Notes: generated from the sequence alone by a model not told the origin. Counted from the first letter of the stretch, positions 1-8,887 are shown. The stretch is 64,000 bases of DNA from an uncultured Marinomonas sp. (GCA_947493575.1 CANLRQ010000004.1:1-64000); one strand, 5' to 3'. Made by a program: numbers and translations.

Positions 1-130
1 TTAACTGTTGTTTACACTCTCAGTTTGGCGCATTTTGACGCCGTTTCAACTTTGGAGTGTCCATCCCATCACCCACCCATTTAATTTATTTATTTCAATG
101 AGTTAGTACAATCGATACAAGACAGCTAAG

Positions 131-368
131 TTTTATAAGCCACTTTCAGTGATAACAGGAGTAATAGGAGCGTTGCTTGCCTAACACTTAGAATTCGAGT
201 AAAAGTATAAGAAACACGAAGGATGTTAAGCCGTAACCTTCGAAGAATACAAAAAAACACCGCGATACATACAGGGACGTTGCCAATCTTGAAAAAGCAA
301 ATTCCCTATAAATAAAGCGGCCGTTCAACAGACGGTTATAACTGTAACTGTACCACGGTATAACCGCT
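131..368 (+). repeat. Decayed dispersed repeat C, copy 1
   Basis: This stretch and 20068-20275 align in the same orientation with many mismatches and small gaps. The best shared blocks are 'ataagccac', 'taaccttc', 'caccgcgata', 'gccaatcttgaaaaa' and 'ctataaataaagcgg'. No open frame is conserved between the copies. It fills most of the 425 bases before the first gene. It may be an old mobile-element end or an untranslated RNA-like block; I cannot name it. Confidence 0.6.
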
Positions 369-425
369 TTTCATATTTCAGCATTTAAATTGACATTTGA
401 GTGATAAAGGTATATTTTTTATCCT

Positions 426-689
426 ATGTATGAATTTGAATTTGACACAAATAAAAGTAGTATCAACTTCGATAAACATGGAATTAATTTCATTGATGCT
501 CAAGAGCTTTGGGCTGATCCTGATTTACTTCAAGTAAAAGCTAAATCTGAAGGTGAACAACGCTACTTAGTTATAGGAACTATTGCTGGTAAATTCTGGT
601 CTGCTGTTATTACATATCGTGATGACACTATTAGAATTATCTCAGTTAGACGCTCGCGTAAAGCGGAGGTATCAATATATGAAAGCTGA
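426..689 (+). CDS. brnT: BrnT family type II toxin
   Basis: This 87-residue protein resembles BrnT, the RelE-fold ribonuclease toxin of the BrnTA type II system. It opens with YEFEFDTNKSSINFDKHGI, matching the family pattern of an acidic start followed by a 'KHG.xF' core. It ends with the family's 'R.ISVRRSRKAE' strand. Its stop overlaps the start of the next gene by 11 bases, the usual toxin-first BrnTA order. It lies in an accessory patch next to a transposase. In known systems the toxin blocks translation by mRNA cleavage and the pair represses its own promoter. Activity here is inferred from family only. Confidence 0.85.
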   Translation: MYEFEFDTNKSSINFDKHGINFIDAQELWADPDLLQVKAKSEGEQRYLVIGTIAGKFWSAVITYRDDTIRIISVRRSRKAEVSIYES

Positions 690-915
690 ACAATTTGATC
701 AAAAATTCAATGCTAACGAAGACGATATACTTGATGATTTAGATTTATCAACAATATCTCGCCCCAATCAAACACAGAAAAGAGTGAATGTTGACTTTCC
801 ATCTTGGGTAATTGATTCTCTTGATAAAGAGGCAAGCCGTGTTGGTGTAACACGACAATCCATCATTAAGATTTGGCTAGTCGAAAGATTGGAGCAACAA
901 GCTGCTAACAAGTGA
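679..915 (+). CDS. brnA: BrnA-like antitoxin (CopG/ribbon-helix-helix type)
   Basis: The start at 679 was chosen because GGAGGT lies at 665-670, eight bases upstream, and because it gives the normal coupled overlap with the toxin gene. The 78-residue product has an acidic N-terminus (NANEDDILDDLDL) that would wrap the toxin. Its C-terminal half reads 'RVNVDFPSWVIDSLDKEA' then 'GVTRQSIIKIWLVERL', typical of a ribbon-helix-helix DNA-binding fold. BrnA antitoxins bind BrnT and repress the operon. A longer frame begins at 583 but lacks a ribosome binding site and lies inside brnT. Confidence 0.8.
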   Translation: MKAEQFDQKFNANEDDILDDLDLSTISRPNQTQKRVNVDFPSWVIDSLDKEASRVGVTRQSIIKIWLVERLEQQAANK

Positions 916-1086
916 CTATGGTGTCAATTCCTAATGTTAAACCATTTTAGGGTTCCACATGGCACCATCTCTTACCATCAAATTTATGATTACTACGAGC
1001 TTTCTTATACGGGCAATAATGGCAACTTTTTTAGATTTTTCAGATGCGACCATTCGGTGGTAAACCTCTTTAAATTTGGGGGGTAA

Positions 1087-2394
1087 TCAAAGACACCCAT
1101 TAACTTAATTTATATATTTCAATAAGTTAAGAGTTAAAAAATATAGAGCAGGCGTGGTTATTGATGTTTCTCAAATCACTGTCTAAACTAAAAAAACCAA
1201 ACTCAAGGATGAGGAAGAAGTTATGCCAAGGGCCAGAAGCCAACAGGTCAGTTTGTCTAACACTCCGTATTACCACTGTATCAGTCGATGCGTACGCCGT
1301 GCTTTTTTATGCGGTGAAGATGTTGTTACAGGTAAAAGTTTTGAACACCGTCGGGGTTGGATTGAAGCGCGTTTACTGTATCTATCTCAGATTTTCTCTA
1401 TCGATATTTGTTCTTATGCTGTGATGAGCAACCACCTTCATTTAGTTCTCCATGTTGATGAAAAACACGAAGTATTACGACGGTGGCATTCTCTTCATAA
1501 AGGCACATTGTTTATTCAACAATTCGCTCGTGGTGAAGCCATGCCTGCTTATGCCATTGAATTAGTAGAAAGATCGGCTGCAATCTATCGTGAAAGATTG
1601 TCTGATATCAGTTGGTTTATGAGGGAGTTGAACGAACCGTTTGCGAGGCAAGCAAACTTTGAAGATGAATGTACTGGCCGATTCTGGGAAGGGCGTTTTA
1701 AATCCCAAGCTTTGCTAGATGAAGCATCTGTATTAGCTTGCATGACGTACGTTGATTTAAATCCCATTCGAGCGAATATAGCTGCAACACCTGAAATGTC
1801 AGAATTCACTAGTATCAAAAAGAGAGTGGAGGCGGCTGAAAAAGGAAAGCAGCCAACAACCTTGTATCCGTTTGTTGGTAATGAGCGAGCAGATACAAAA
1901 GCAGACAAACTAAACGGAATCTCATTTAAACTGACTGATTACTTGCAACTGGTTGATCTTACAGGGCGTATCGTTCGTCATGATAAAAGAGGAGCCATTG
2001 ATTTATCCTTGTCCCCGATATTGCAACGTCTAGGAATCGACTCAGAAAATTGGATGGAGATCGCGACAAAGTTTGAGTCACATACACATGGTGTTGTTGG
2101 CCAAACCCAGAGTATGGAACGTTACAAAAATAGCCAACCAAGAGCAAGGCCGAATAAACGAGGTTGCCGATTGTTAGCTTAACTTAGACATTTCATTACT
2201 CTCACCTCATTAAAATGACGTCACAAAAGGGTGATTGGTTTCGCTCGTCTAGATTTTCTCATCACTACTGAATTGCGGGTTTGTCGTTGTTTAAAATGAC
2301 AAATAACTACGCTCAGCCTTGTTTAATTATTCGTATTTGAGTTTCAAAGTGTTTTTACTATCCGATGGCAGAACTTTTTTCTGGGTGTCTTTGA
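1087..2394 (+). mobile_element. IS200-like transposase unit between inverted 13-mers
   Basis: The 13-mer TCAAAGACACCCA at 1087-1099 recurs inverted as TGGGTGTCTTTGA at 2382-2394, enclosing the transposase gene. REP-associated tyrosine transposases are typically single copy and flanked by short palindromic or inverted sequences they recognise, which fits. The sequence just inside the left copy ('taatttatatatttcaataagtta') also resembles 'taatttatttatttcaatgagtta' near 80-105, so an older end may lie there. Exact boundaries are not established. Confidence 0.5.
1223..2182 (+). CDS. IS200-like / REP-associated tyrosine transposase (Y1_Tnp)
   Basis: This is a 319-residue single-strand transposase of the HUH superfamily. 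The N-terminal 'NTPYYHCISRCVRRAFLCG' and the 'YAVMSNHLHLVLHV' block carrying the HLH metal-binding motif are characteristic of the Y1_Tnp family. The segment 'CTGRFWEGRFKSQALLDEAS' followed by 'YVDLNPIRANIA' is also diagnostic of the REP-associated branch. A strong GGAAGAAGTT precedes the ATG at 1223. The gene appears intact. Such proteins nick and rejoin single-stranded ends at short palindromes; most have been domesticated rather than being fully mobile. It sits between brnTA and an orphan methyltransferase, consistent with an accessory region. Confidence 0.9.
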   Translation: MPRARSQQVSLSNTPYYHCISRCVRRAFLCGEDVVTGKSFEHRRGWIEARLLYLSQIFSIDICSYAVMSNHLHLVLHVDEKHEVLRRWHSLHKGTLFIQQFARGEAMPAYAIELVERSAAIYRERLSDISWFMRELNEPFARQANFEDECTGRFWEGRFKSQALLDEASVLACMTYVDLNPIRANIAATPEMSEFTSIKKRVEAAEKGKQPTTLYPFVGNERADTKADKLNGISFKLTDYLQLVDLTGRIVRHDKRGAIDLSLSPILQRLGIDSENWMEIATKFESHTHGVVGQTQSMERYKNSQPRARPNKRGCRLLA

Positions 2395-2502
2395 CTGTAT
2401 CTTGAAATATAATATTTAACCTAAGTGGGTGGCTATGATTAAAATTGGCAAAGCCCTTTCCAAATTTAACCCTTATAAATCTAGGGAGAAAGACCAAACG
2501 TT

Positions 2503-3099
2503 ATGGACGACAATTCTCAAATATTGCGTGAGTACTACAAGAAGACATTATCTCATTCACATTTAAAACGAACTGAATTTGCTATTAGACTTAACGAATC
2601 GTTTTCTAAAGTCGCGATAGATTGTGGTTGTGGTATGGGAAATGATATTGAATATCTTGAGCGGCAAAATTATCATGTTTTTGGTTTTGATATTAATCCA
2701 GATTCCATTTCGATTTGTCGAAGTCGTTTTTGTTCAAAACCTAATGTTAAACTCTTTGAATCGTCATTTGAGTTTTTCGAATATCCTAAAGCGGGTGTGG
2801 TTATCGCTAATTCAAGTTTGTTCTTTGCTGATTCAGGTCAGTTTGGCGCTACTTGGGAAAGAATTGACGCTTCAATAGAAGTTGGAGGTGTATTTGCTGG
2901 CGACTTTATGGGGACTAAAGACAGTTGGGCTTATAATTATCATCGTCCTACATCTCCTCTTTCTGCAAAACAAGTTAAGGAATTATTCGATAATTTTGAA
3001 ATTGTTAGGTTTGTTGAGCGTGATGAAAAAGCAGAAACCTCATTGGGTAAGTTAAAGCATTGGCATACATACTCTGTGGTTGCGATTAAGCGAAAGTAG
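2503..3099 (+). CDS. Class I SAM-dependent methyltransferase
   Basis: The 198-residue protein has the Rossmann methyltransferase signature: motif I 'VAIDCGCGMGNDIEYL' near residues 36-51, an acidic residue at the end of strand two ('VFGFDINPDSI'), and 'VVIANSSLFFAD' in the motif IV position. The later 'GGVFAGDFMGTKDSW' fits motif VI. The substrate cannot be read from the sequence; the TehB-like and general 'methyltransferase domain' groups are the closest by pattern. It stands alone between the transposase and a gene fragment, which suggests horizontal acquisition. The ribosome binding site is weak (GGGAGAAAG about 15 bases upstream). Confidence 0.8.
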   Translation: MDDNSQILREYYKKTLSHSHLKRTEFAIRLNESFSKVAIDCGCGMGNDIEYLERQNYHVFGFDINPDSISICRSRFCSKPNVKLFESSFEFFEYPKAGVVIANSSLFFADSGQFGATWERIDASIEVGGVFAGDFMGTKDSWAYNYHRPTSPLSAKQVKELFDNFEIVRFVERDEKAETSLGKLKHWHTYSVVAIKRK

Positions 3100-3111
3100 T
3101 GAATAAAAAGA

Positions 3112-3462
3112 GTGTATGCTGAGAAGTTCTTAGCCTTTATGGGGCGTCCAGATATTCAAACCACATTAAATCAAGGTTTAGGCTATATTGCCCCTAATAT
3201 TAAGGCTGAGCCGAGTGAGAATTATTTTACTCGTGTTGGCTCAGAAACATTAAGAGAGGCGCAGGGCATTTCTCAATTTTATGATCGAGATACCTCAAAA
3301 GAAATGGCATCAGCTGGTATCAAGTTATTTTCTGAATTTTTGTTAACGGGTGATGTTGACGCTACCTTGAACGAGCTTGAAAAGGTAAGAAAAAAGTGTT
3401 TTAGCTTGATAAGGCTGTCAGTTGACTTGTTAATAGACATTGCTTTCGATGATTTAAAGTAG
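3112..3462 (+). pseudogene. 3' fragment of a sugar ABC transporter substrate-binding protein
   Basis: The 116-codon frame starts abruptly with 'YAEKFLAFMGRPDIQTTLNQ' and continues 'LGYIAPN', 'FYDRDTSKEMASAG' and 'LTGDVDATLNELEKVRKK'. These match the C-terminal third of family 1 extracellular solute-binding proteins of carbohydrate ABC transporters. It lacks a signal peptide, the N-terminal lobe and the rest of the ligand cleft. Intact relatives usually end near the 'VRK' helix, so the tail from about residue 97 probably reflects read-through of a lost stop. The nominal start is GTG. No permease or ATPase gene lies nearby. I regard it as a remnant left by insertion or deletion in this patch. 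Confidence 0.7.
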
Positions 3463-3468
3463 GGTTAG

Positions 3469-3888
3469 ATGAAAATTCGTGTATTTGAAGAACAAGACTT
3501 AGATAAGGTTATTTCACTTTGGTCGGAGTGTGGTCTCTTGGCTCCTCAAAACGACCCTGTTAAAGATATAGAGCGGAAGCTCAAAGTTGATCCTGATTTA
3601 TTTTTAGTGGGTATCAAGGAGTCTCAGATTGTGGCGACGGTCATGGGCGGTTATGAAGGTCATCGAGGCTGGATTAATTATCTGGCCGTTAAGCCAGCTG
3701 AGCAGCGTCAGGGATTGGGGCAGAAAATGATGCAATCTGTTGAAGCCCTTATTAAAGACAAAGGCTGCCCGAAAATTAACTTACAAATTCGCACCAGTAA
3801 TAAAGAAGTAATAGCTTTTTATGCCGCCCTTGGCTACGGTGACGATAATGTGGTTGGATTAGGAAAGCGTCTTGAATATGATTCTTAG
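3469..3888 (+). CDS. ypeA: GNAT family N-acetyltransferase, YpeA type
   Basis: The 139-residue protein matches YpeA in length and motifs. The GNAT acetyl-CoA loop is 'LAVKPAEQRQGLGQKMM' (Q/RxxGxG/A) near residues 72-88, followed by 'INLQIRTSNKEVIAFYAALGY', the family's strand five and helix four. The start follows the upstream fragment's stop by six bases. Members acetylate small molecules or protein N-termini with acetyl-CoA; the substrate of YpeA is not firmly established. The coding sequence appears intact and is the first ordinary chromosomal gene after the accessory patch. Confidence 0.85.
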   Translation: MKIRVFEEQDLDKVISLWSECGLLAPQNDPVKDIERKLKVDPDLFLVGIKESQIVATVMGGYEGHRGWINYLAVKPAEQRQGLGQKMMQSVEALIKDKGCPKINLQIRTSNKEVIAFYAALGYGDDNVVGLGKRLEYDS

Positions 3889-4086
3889 GTTCAATCTTGA
3901 AGTGAATAATAAAGTCTTTTATAAATCGTAAAATGACATCCGTAAACCCAGTTTTAAAATGGTCATTATCACCTAAAGCATTGTTATTATTAGGAGAAGA
4001 GCCCATTTTATTTTATACGAGATCTCTATAAGAAATAGAGTTTATATAAAGAGCTGGGTACCTAATCAGGTCAAGTCTGAGGCTAA

Positions 4087-4800
4087 TTAGTAGCTAAAAT
4101 CTAGAGTCAATAATAAGCGCTGTTCACCACCTTTTAAGGCTGGAGAGCGATGAATCACCCCTGCATTTTCATTGCCCATCCAAAGTTCGCCTTTTAGTAA
4201 AGCGACTTCCCCAGAATTCAGTTGTTGGATGTCTTGCGGGTTTTCATACAATCCGGATTCATTGTCAGGAAGACCATTACTTCCTAAGCCTAACTTAGAA
4301 CGATCTGCAAGTTGATGAGGTAACCACTCTGTTGCTATGCCCTGAAATGTTGTTACTAAGCGGCAAGTCACTTTATCCACATGGAATTTAGGGCACATTG
4401 CTTGATCAAGCACGCTTAACCGTAATCCAACACGCTCAAGTTCAAAAAGACAGCAAAACATATCCACTAACTCGGCAATATTTTCCCCCAACTCATGAGA
4501 AACTCTGTTTCTAAGAGCTTCGTTAATGCTTAATAGTGCGCTTTCAGGCGTTACCGTCATTTTCACTTGAAATGCGGGGTAAGCTTTTACATAATCACTT
4601 ATGGAGTTCTGTAGTGTTTCAGGCAGCTCCCTTTGCCAAATCGCCATATTGATGTCTTCTTGATAAATATCAGTTAAGACATCCAGTTGGCTACTTTGAG
4701 TAGAAGAACGCATTTTTACTTCATTATCATCATTTTCAAATGCATTAAGGTCGGCGATATGAATAGGGGTGCTAGTATGAATAGGGTTGGTAGAACTCAT
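4087..4800 (-). CDS. DUF1826 domain protein, zinc-homeostasis partner
   Basis: The 237-residue protein matches DUF1826, a family found repeatedly beside COG0523 zinc GTPases in Zur regulons. Recognisable blocks are '[12 protein letters not shown]', '[16 protein letters not shown]', '[17 protein letters not shown]' and the terminal '[21 protein letters not shown]'. The pattern of HxD plus a late HRSP resembles a cupin-like metal fold (inference). I chose the start at 4800 because it forms an ATGA overlap with the upstream GTPase stop, giving translational coupling; a second ATG 15 bases earlier is also possible. Biochemical function is unknown. Confidence 0.8.
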   Translation of the reverse strand: MSSTNPIHTSTPIHIADLNAFENDDNEVKMRSSTQSSQLDVLTDIYQEDINMAIWQRELPETLQNSISDYVKAYPAFQVKMTVTPESALLSINEALRNRVSHELGENIAELVDMFCCLFELERVGLRLSVLDQAMCPKFHVDKVTCRLVTTFQGIATEWLPHQLADRSKLGLGSNGLPDNESGLYENPQDIQQLNSGEVALLKGELWMGNENAGVIHRSPALKGGEQRLLLTLDFSY

Positions 4801-6011
4801 GCCTGTTCCTCCCATGCAGGAAATGGATCGTTTAGTGTTATCCAGTGAGCTTTGCCACGTAATAGTTCGTCTTCACTTAACAAGCATGCATCTAAACCTT
4901 GAGTAAGTTTTTGTTGGTTTAGACCCTGACCAATAAACACTAATTCTTGGCGCATATCACCAAAAGGTTCTACCCATTGCGCTTCGATAGAGGCAAGATA
5001 CACTTCATCGGTGGGCCAGTCTTCTTTAGGAATGGCTTTCCAAAACATGCCAGCGAACCCGTAATGAGCAATGCCTCCAGCTTGACTCCATTGCCCTGCA
5101 AAACTTGGTCGAGAAGCTAACCAGAAATAACCTTTTGAACGGATTAATTTACCGTATTTATCCATGTCGTGTAGGAATTGATAAAATTTCTCCGGGTGGA
5201 AAGGGCGGCGCGCAGTATAGTTGAAACTGCTAATGCCATACTCTTCAGTTTCGGGTACGTGTTCGCCACGCATTTCTTTTAACCAACCAAGGGCTTTCTG
5301 AGCTTTTTCGAAATTGAATAAATTGGTGTTAAGTACTGAATCAATATTCACCTGACCTTGAGAAATGGTTTCTATTTTAGCGTGAGTATTGAGGGTTTTT
5401 AGAATAGCGGTTAAACGATTTACATCTGTTTGAGGGGCTAAATCTGTTTTACTAATGAGGATGACGTCAGCAAACTCGACTTGATCAATCAGTAGATCAG
5501 CAACACTGCGCTCATCTTCTTCACCCAGTGATTCACCTGTTTCTTGAAGATATTTAGCTTCGTCATAGTCTTTTAAAAAGTTGACAGCATCAACAACAGT
5601 AACCATGGTATCTAACTTCGCCACATCAGAAAGTGAGACGCCATCTTCATCTGCAAAGGTAAAGGTTTCTGCAACGGGTAGAGGTTCAGAAATTCCTGTT
5701 GATTCAATAATGAGATAATCAAAACGGCCATCTTTCGCAAGTTTCGTTACTTCTTCCAGTAAATCTTCTCGCAATGTGCAGCAAATACAGCCATTGCTCA
5801 TTTCAACAAGCTTCTCTTCACTGTGATTAAGCGTTACTTCATTTTGAATGGTTGACGAGTCAATATTAATCTCACTCATATCATTAACAATTACCGCAAC
5901 TTTTTTTCCTTCGCGATTATTCAATATGTAGCTGAGTATTGTCGTTTTGCCCGCCCCTAGAAAACCAGAAAGGACAGTAACAGGGAGCTTTTTAGCTAAG
6001 TCCTGTTGCAT
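4797..6011 (-). CDS. zigA: COG0523 GTP-dependent zinc metallochaperone (ZigA-like)
   Basis: The 404-residue protein is a CobW/COG0523 GTPase. Walker A is GFLGAGKTT at residues 16-24, the CxCC metal motif is 'GCICC' with cysteines at 75, 77 and 78, and the guanine base motif is 'SKTD'. The C-terminal CobW_C domain starts near residue 265 ('[14 protein letters not shown]'). The 404-residue length and the adjacent DUF1826 gene point to the ZigA branch, which delivers zinc to client enzymes under starvation. A GGAGAT ribosome binding site precedes ATG at 6011. A Zur-like palindrome at 6042-6059 suggests repression when zinc is plentiful. The symbol is assigned by subfamily resemblance. Confidence 0.85.
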   Translation of the reverse strand: MQQDLAKKLPVTVLSGFLGAGKTTILSYILNNREGKKVAVIVNDMSEINIDSSTIQNEVTLNHSEEKLVEMSNGCICCTLREDLLEEVTKLAKDGRFDYLIIESTGISEPLPVAETFTFADEDGVSLSDVAKLDTMVTVVDAVNFLKDYDEAKYLQETGESLGEEDERSVADLLIDQVEFADVILISKTDLAPQTDVNRLTAILKTLNTHAKIETISQGQVNIDSVLNTNLFNFEKAQKALGWLKEMRGEHVPETEEYGISSFNYTARRPFHPEKFYQFLHDMDKYGKLIRSKGYFWLASRPSFAGQWSQAGGIAHYGFAGMFWKAIPKEDWPTDEVYLASIEAQWVEPFGDMRQELVFIGQGLNQQKLTQGLDACLLSEDELLRGKAHWITLNDPFPAWEEQA

Positions 6012-6041
6012 GCGGCTATCTCCTATATTTAAACAATTAGT

Positions 6042-6059
6042 GTTATGTTATAACATTTT
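6042..6059 (-). promoter_or_regulatory. Zur-like operator
   Basis: The sequence GTTATGTTATAACATTTT contains a perfect 12-bp palindrome (ATGTTATAACAT, 6045-6056). It resembles the Zur consensus of proteobacteria, in which ATGTTATAACAT is the core. It lies 31 bases upstream of the zinc GTPase start, where it would overlap the promoter. The gene function and operator agree; binding is inferred. Confidence 0.75.
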
Positions 6060-6286
6060 AGTTTTGCGTAATACTATTTTTTAATGCTTTCCTGTTAAAG
6101 GTTTGGTATTTGCTTGGCCTTTGATTTCACAAATAAGTCAATATTCATTTTGCTGCTAAATAGATTAGAGATTGCCTTGTAAATAATGATGAGTATGAAT
6201 GCTCGACTTTCTTATAAAATTGACTATAGGATTAAGAGATAAATGCCTTATACTATTGGAAATTTAAGTTCTAAAATAAGGTGATT

Positions 6287-7291
6287 ATGACAACTTTAGC
6301 GGCACCAAAAATTGGCGTTTTAATGGTGAATTTAGGTACTCCAGATGCGCCTCAACCTGCAGCGGTTAAGCGTTATTTAAAGGAGTTTCTTTCTGATACG
6401 CGGGTCGTTGATCTCTCTCCCCTTATTTGGCAACCCATACTTAATCTTGTCATTTTGAATGTTCGTCCTGCAAAAGTGGCTAAGGCCTATCAAAAAGTTT
6501 GGATGGAAGAAGGCTCTCCATTATATGTTTTAGGGCAAAGGCTTAGAGACAATGTGTCAACTGAACTGAATAAGACATTGAGTAATTCTGTTTCTGTGGT
6601 GCATGCCATGACCTATGGGAACCCTTCCATATTGGCTGGAGCGAATGAGTTACGTAAAGCTAAGGTAGATAAAATCCTTGTACTGCCTATGTATCCACAG
6701 TTTTCAGCTACGACCACGGCCGCTGTTTACGATAAATTAATGTCCAGTTTAAAGAAGTGTCCGAGCTGGCCTGATTTGATGATGATAAAAGATTATGCCG
6801 ATCATCCTTTGTACATTAAAGGTTTGGCTGACTCCATTAAAGCTCAATGGGAGAAACAAGGAGAGAGGCGTCATCTAGTCTTGTCTTACCATGGTATTCC
6901 AAAACGCTATGCGGATAATGGCGACCCTTATCCAAGGCGTTGTCAATTAACCAGTAAATTAGTTGCCGAACAGTTAGGCTTGAAGGACGATGAATGGACA
7001 CATGTATATCAATCACGCTTTGGGCGAGAAGAATGGTTGAAGCCATACGCAGATGAAACGTTAAAATCTTTCCCTGAGAAAGGTCTGAAGCGCATCAATG
7101 TCATTAGTCCTGCTTTTGCTGTGGACTGTTTAGAAACATTGGAAGAAGTGACGTTTGAACTAGGGGATGAGTTTAAAGAATGTGGTGGAGAAGCTTATGA
7201 TTATATTCCCGCATTAAATGATTCCATTGATCAAGTTGATTTGTACTGTGAATTAATTAAGCAAAATACCAAGCAATGGGGACTTACCTGA
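6287..7291 (+). CDS. hemH: Ferrochelatase
   Basis: HemH inserts ferrous iron into protoporphyrin IX, the last step of heme synthesis. The 334-residue protein has the family start 'KIGVLMVNLGTPDAPQPAAV', the catalytic-histidine segment 'LSYHGIPKRY', and the conserved 'FAVDCLETLEEVTFE' block carrying the acidic proton-abstraction residues. Length matches bacterial ferrochelatases. I chose ATG at 6287 because AAGGTG at 6278-6283 is its ribosome binding site; the GTG inside that site would add two residues. Its stop overlaps the next start by one base (TGATG), so the two are co-translated. Confidence 0.95.
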   Translation: MTTLAAPKIGVLMVNLGTPDAPQPAAVKRYLKEFLSDTRVVDLSPLIWQPILNLVILNVRPAKVAKAYQKVWMEEGSPLYVLGQRLRDNVSTELNKTLSNSVSVVHAMTYGNPSILAGANELRKAKVDKILVLPMYPQFSATTTAAVYDKLMSSLKKCPSWPDLMMIKDYADHPLYIKGLADSIKAQWEKQGERRHLVLSYHGIPKRYADNGDPYPRRCQLTSKLVAEQLGLKDDEWTHVYQSRFGREEWLKPYADETLKSFPEKGLKRINVISPAFAVDCLETLEEVTFELGDEFKECGGEAYDYIPALNDSIDQVDLYCELIKQNTKQWGLT

Positions 7292-7998
7292 TGGACAAGA
7301 TTAATTGGCAGAATGTAAAAACCATTGCCTTTGATGCCGATGATACTCTTTGGCGTAATGAAGAAATCTTTAGAGCAGCACAAGATGACTTTATTCGGCT
7401 ATTACTGGATTATCATAGTGAAGAATACATACTGTCACATCTGAGTGAAATTCAGGTTCGTAATTTAGCAACCTTTGGTTATGGTATTAAGGGTTTTACC
7501 CTGTCCATGATTGAAACGGCCATTGAGCTTACGGAAGGTCGCATTCTTGGCAGAGAGATACATGAAATTATTCGGTTAGCAAAATCAATGGTCTCTGAGC
7601 CTATCGAGCTATTGCCAAATATTGAGTCTGTGTTACAACAACTTCAAGGTAAGTTCCAACTAATGGTCATTACCAAAGGCGACTTATTGGATCAGGAAAG
7701 TAAAGTTTCACGATCAGGAGTGGCGAAGTATTTTGATTATGTGGAAGTGGTGAGTAATAAAACTCCGCAAGCCTATGAAGAAGTTTTAACCCGTTATCAA
7801 ATTCAAAAATCAGAATTTTTGATGATAGGAAACTCTTTACGATCCGACATTCTTCCTATATTAGATATCGGCTCCCAAGCAATACATATACCTTATGCTT
7901 TCACTTGGGAACATGAACAGGTTAGCGATGCTGATCTTGAGGCGTATCCAACCATTTCTACACTTGCGGAAGTAAAAGAGTTATTACGTTATATTTAA
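7291..7998 (+). CDS. HAD superfamily hydrolase
   Basis: The 235-residue protein carries HAD motif I 'IAFDADDTLW' with the nucleophile and acid aspartates, motif II 'MVITKGD', and a motif III/IV region with 'EFLMIGNSLRSDILP'. A helical cap lies between motifs I and II, so it is a C1-cap phosphatase near the YjjG/YcjU groups. The substrate is unknown. ATG at 7291 overlaps the hemH stop (TGATG). An ATG 15 bases upstream is less likely because it lies inside hemH. The pairing with hemH may only reflect shared transcription. Confidence 0.85.
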   Translation: MDKINWQNVKTIAFDADDTLWRNEEIFRAAQDDFIRLLLDYHSEEYILSHLSEIQVRNLATFGYGIKGFTLSMIETAIELTEGRILGREIHEIIRLAKSMVSEPIELLPNIESVLQQLQGKFQLMVITKGDLLDQESKVSRSGVAKYFDYVEVVSNKTPQAYEEVLTRYQIQKSEFLMIGNSLRSDILPILDIGSQAIHIPYAFTWEHEQVSDADLEAYPTISTLAEVKELLRYI

Positions 7999-8029
7999 TG
8001 AAATTTGATTTGACGAAGGTATTAATCCA

Positions 8030-8359
8030 ATGAAGAAGATAAAGACTTCGGTTTTTGTGTGTATGTGTGTACTGGGAATGAACTCCAGTTTTAGTCAAGG
8101 GAATGAAACGGTTGATAAAGCAACGGATGCGGTTGGAAGCTTCTTTGGTAAAGTAAAAGAAGCAACAGTTGAAACAGCCAATAATGTCGTTGATAAAAGT
8201 TCTGAGATTGGTGCGGAAGCAAGTTCACGAGCTAAAGAGTCTGGTGAAATTCTTTGGGATAAAGCGAAACAAGTTGGCGAGGGTGCGTCAGACCTTTTCG
8301 ATAGAGTGAAAGGCGCAGATTGTGATGCGGACATAGAGACGTGCGTGAAAAAAGACTGA
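8030..8359 (+). CDS. Small exported helical protein, function unknown
   Basis: The 109-residue product begins with a likely Sec signal peptide (MKKIKTSVFVCMCVLGMNSS, cleavage probably after FSQG or nearby). The mature part is an amphipathic run of charged and small residues ('VGSFFGKVKEATVETANNV', 'GEILWDKAKQVGEGASDLF'), like LEA-type or apolipoprotein-like 11-mer helices. It ends with 'CDADIETC', two cysteines that could form a disulfide in the periplasm. GAAGG precedes the ATG. No specific family is recognised. It lies 31 bases after the HAD gene and 21 before the zinc-ribbon gene, so it may share their transcript. Confidence 0.7.
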   Translation: MKKIKTSVFVCMCVLGMNSSFSQGNETVDKATDAVGSFFGKVKEATVETANNVVDKSSEIGAEASSRAKESGEILWDKAKQVGEGASDLFDRVKGADCDADIETCVKKD

Positions 8360-8380
8360 TCACGACTAAATGAGGGCGTT

Positions 8381-8887
8381 ATGTCTGATAATGAAGAGCG
8401 ACCTAAAATCACCTCACAAACATGGGAAGATGAATTATCTTCGCAGCAAGATGTTGAAGTGGTTGCTCCATACGTTCGCTATAAATGCCCTAAATGCCAG
8501 AGTAGGTTAGTCAAAAAAACTGGGAAAAGTGGAGTTTTCTGGGGTTGTAGTAGTTTTCCTACTTGTGACTATACCGCAAATGATGTTGCAGGTAAGCCGG
8601 TACGCTCGATCCGTTATTTATGCCCATCGTGTAATTCTGTATTAAAAAAAATAACGACAAAATCAACCACATTTTGGGGGTGCTCAAGTTATCCAGATTG
8701 TTCAACGACTCTAGAGGATGAAGATGGAAAACCAAAAGAAAGCAAGAAATACCCTTGTAGAGTGTGTGGTCATTTTTTAGTTAGAAAAATAGGTAAAAGT
8801 GGCCATTTTTGGGGTTGTATTAACTATCCTACCTGTAGACATACTTTAAATGATGATAATGGTAAGCCTGTTTTGAGAAAAAGCTAA
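8381..8887 (+). CDS. Protein with three topoisomerase I-type C4 zinc ribbons
   Basis: The 168-residue protein has about 30 residues of acidic N-terminus, then three zf-C4_Topoisom modules in tandem near residues 35-67, 84-116 and 126-158. Each reads CxxCx(n)G(K)SxxFWGCx(4)YPxC: 'CPKCQ...FWGCSSFPTC', 'CPSCN...FWGCSSYPDC', 'CRVCG...FWGCINYPTC'. These zinc ribbons bind single-stranded DNA at the C-terminus of topoisomerase IA, but no topoisomerase catalytic domain is present. Stand-alone proteins of this type resemble YrdD-like products. It is two genes upstream of the jet condensin genes. Role unknown; nucleic-acid binding is likely. Confidence 0.85.
   Translation: MSDNEERPKITSQTWEDELSSQQDVEVVAPYVRYKCPKCQSRLVKKTGKSGVFWGCSSFPTCDYTANDVAGKPVRSIRYLCPSCNSVLKKITTKSTTFWGCSSYPDCSTTLEDEDGKPKESKKYPCRVCGHFLVRKIGKSGHFWGCINYPTCRHTLNDDNGKPVLRKS

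Noticed and set aside
1161..1424. 87-codon frame overlapping the transposase start
   Set aside because: It is an out-of-frame shadow of the transposase, which has a clear family match and ribosome binding site.
2434..2502. Open frame starting MIKIGKALSKF before the methyltransferase
   Set aside because: It runs out of frame into the methyltransferase gene and stops early. It could be a remnant gene start, but nothing supports expression.
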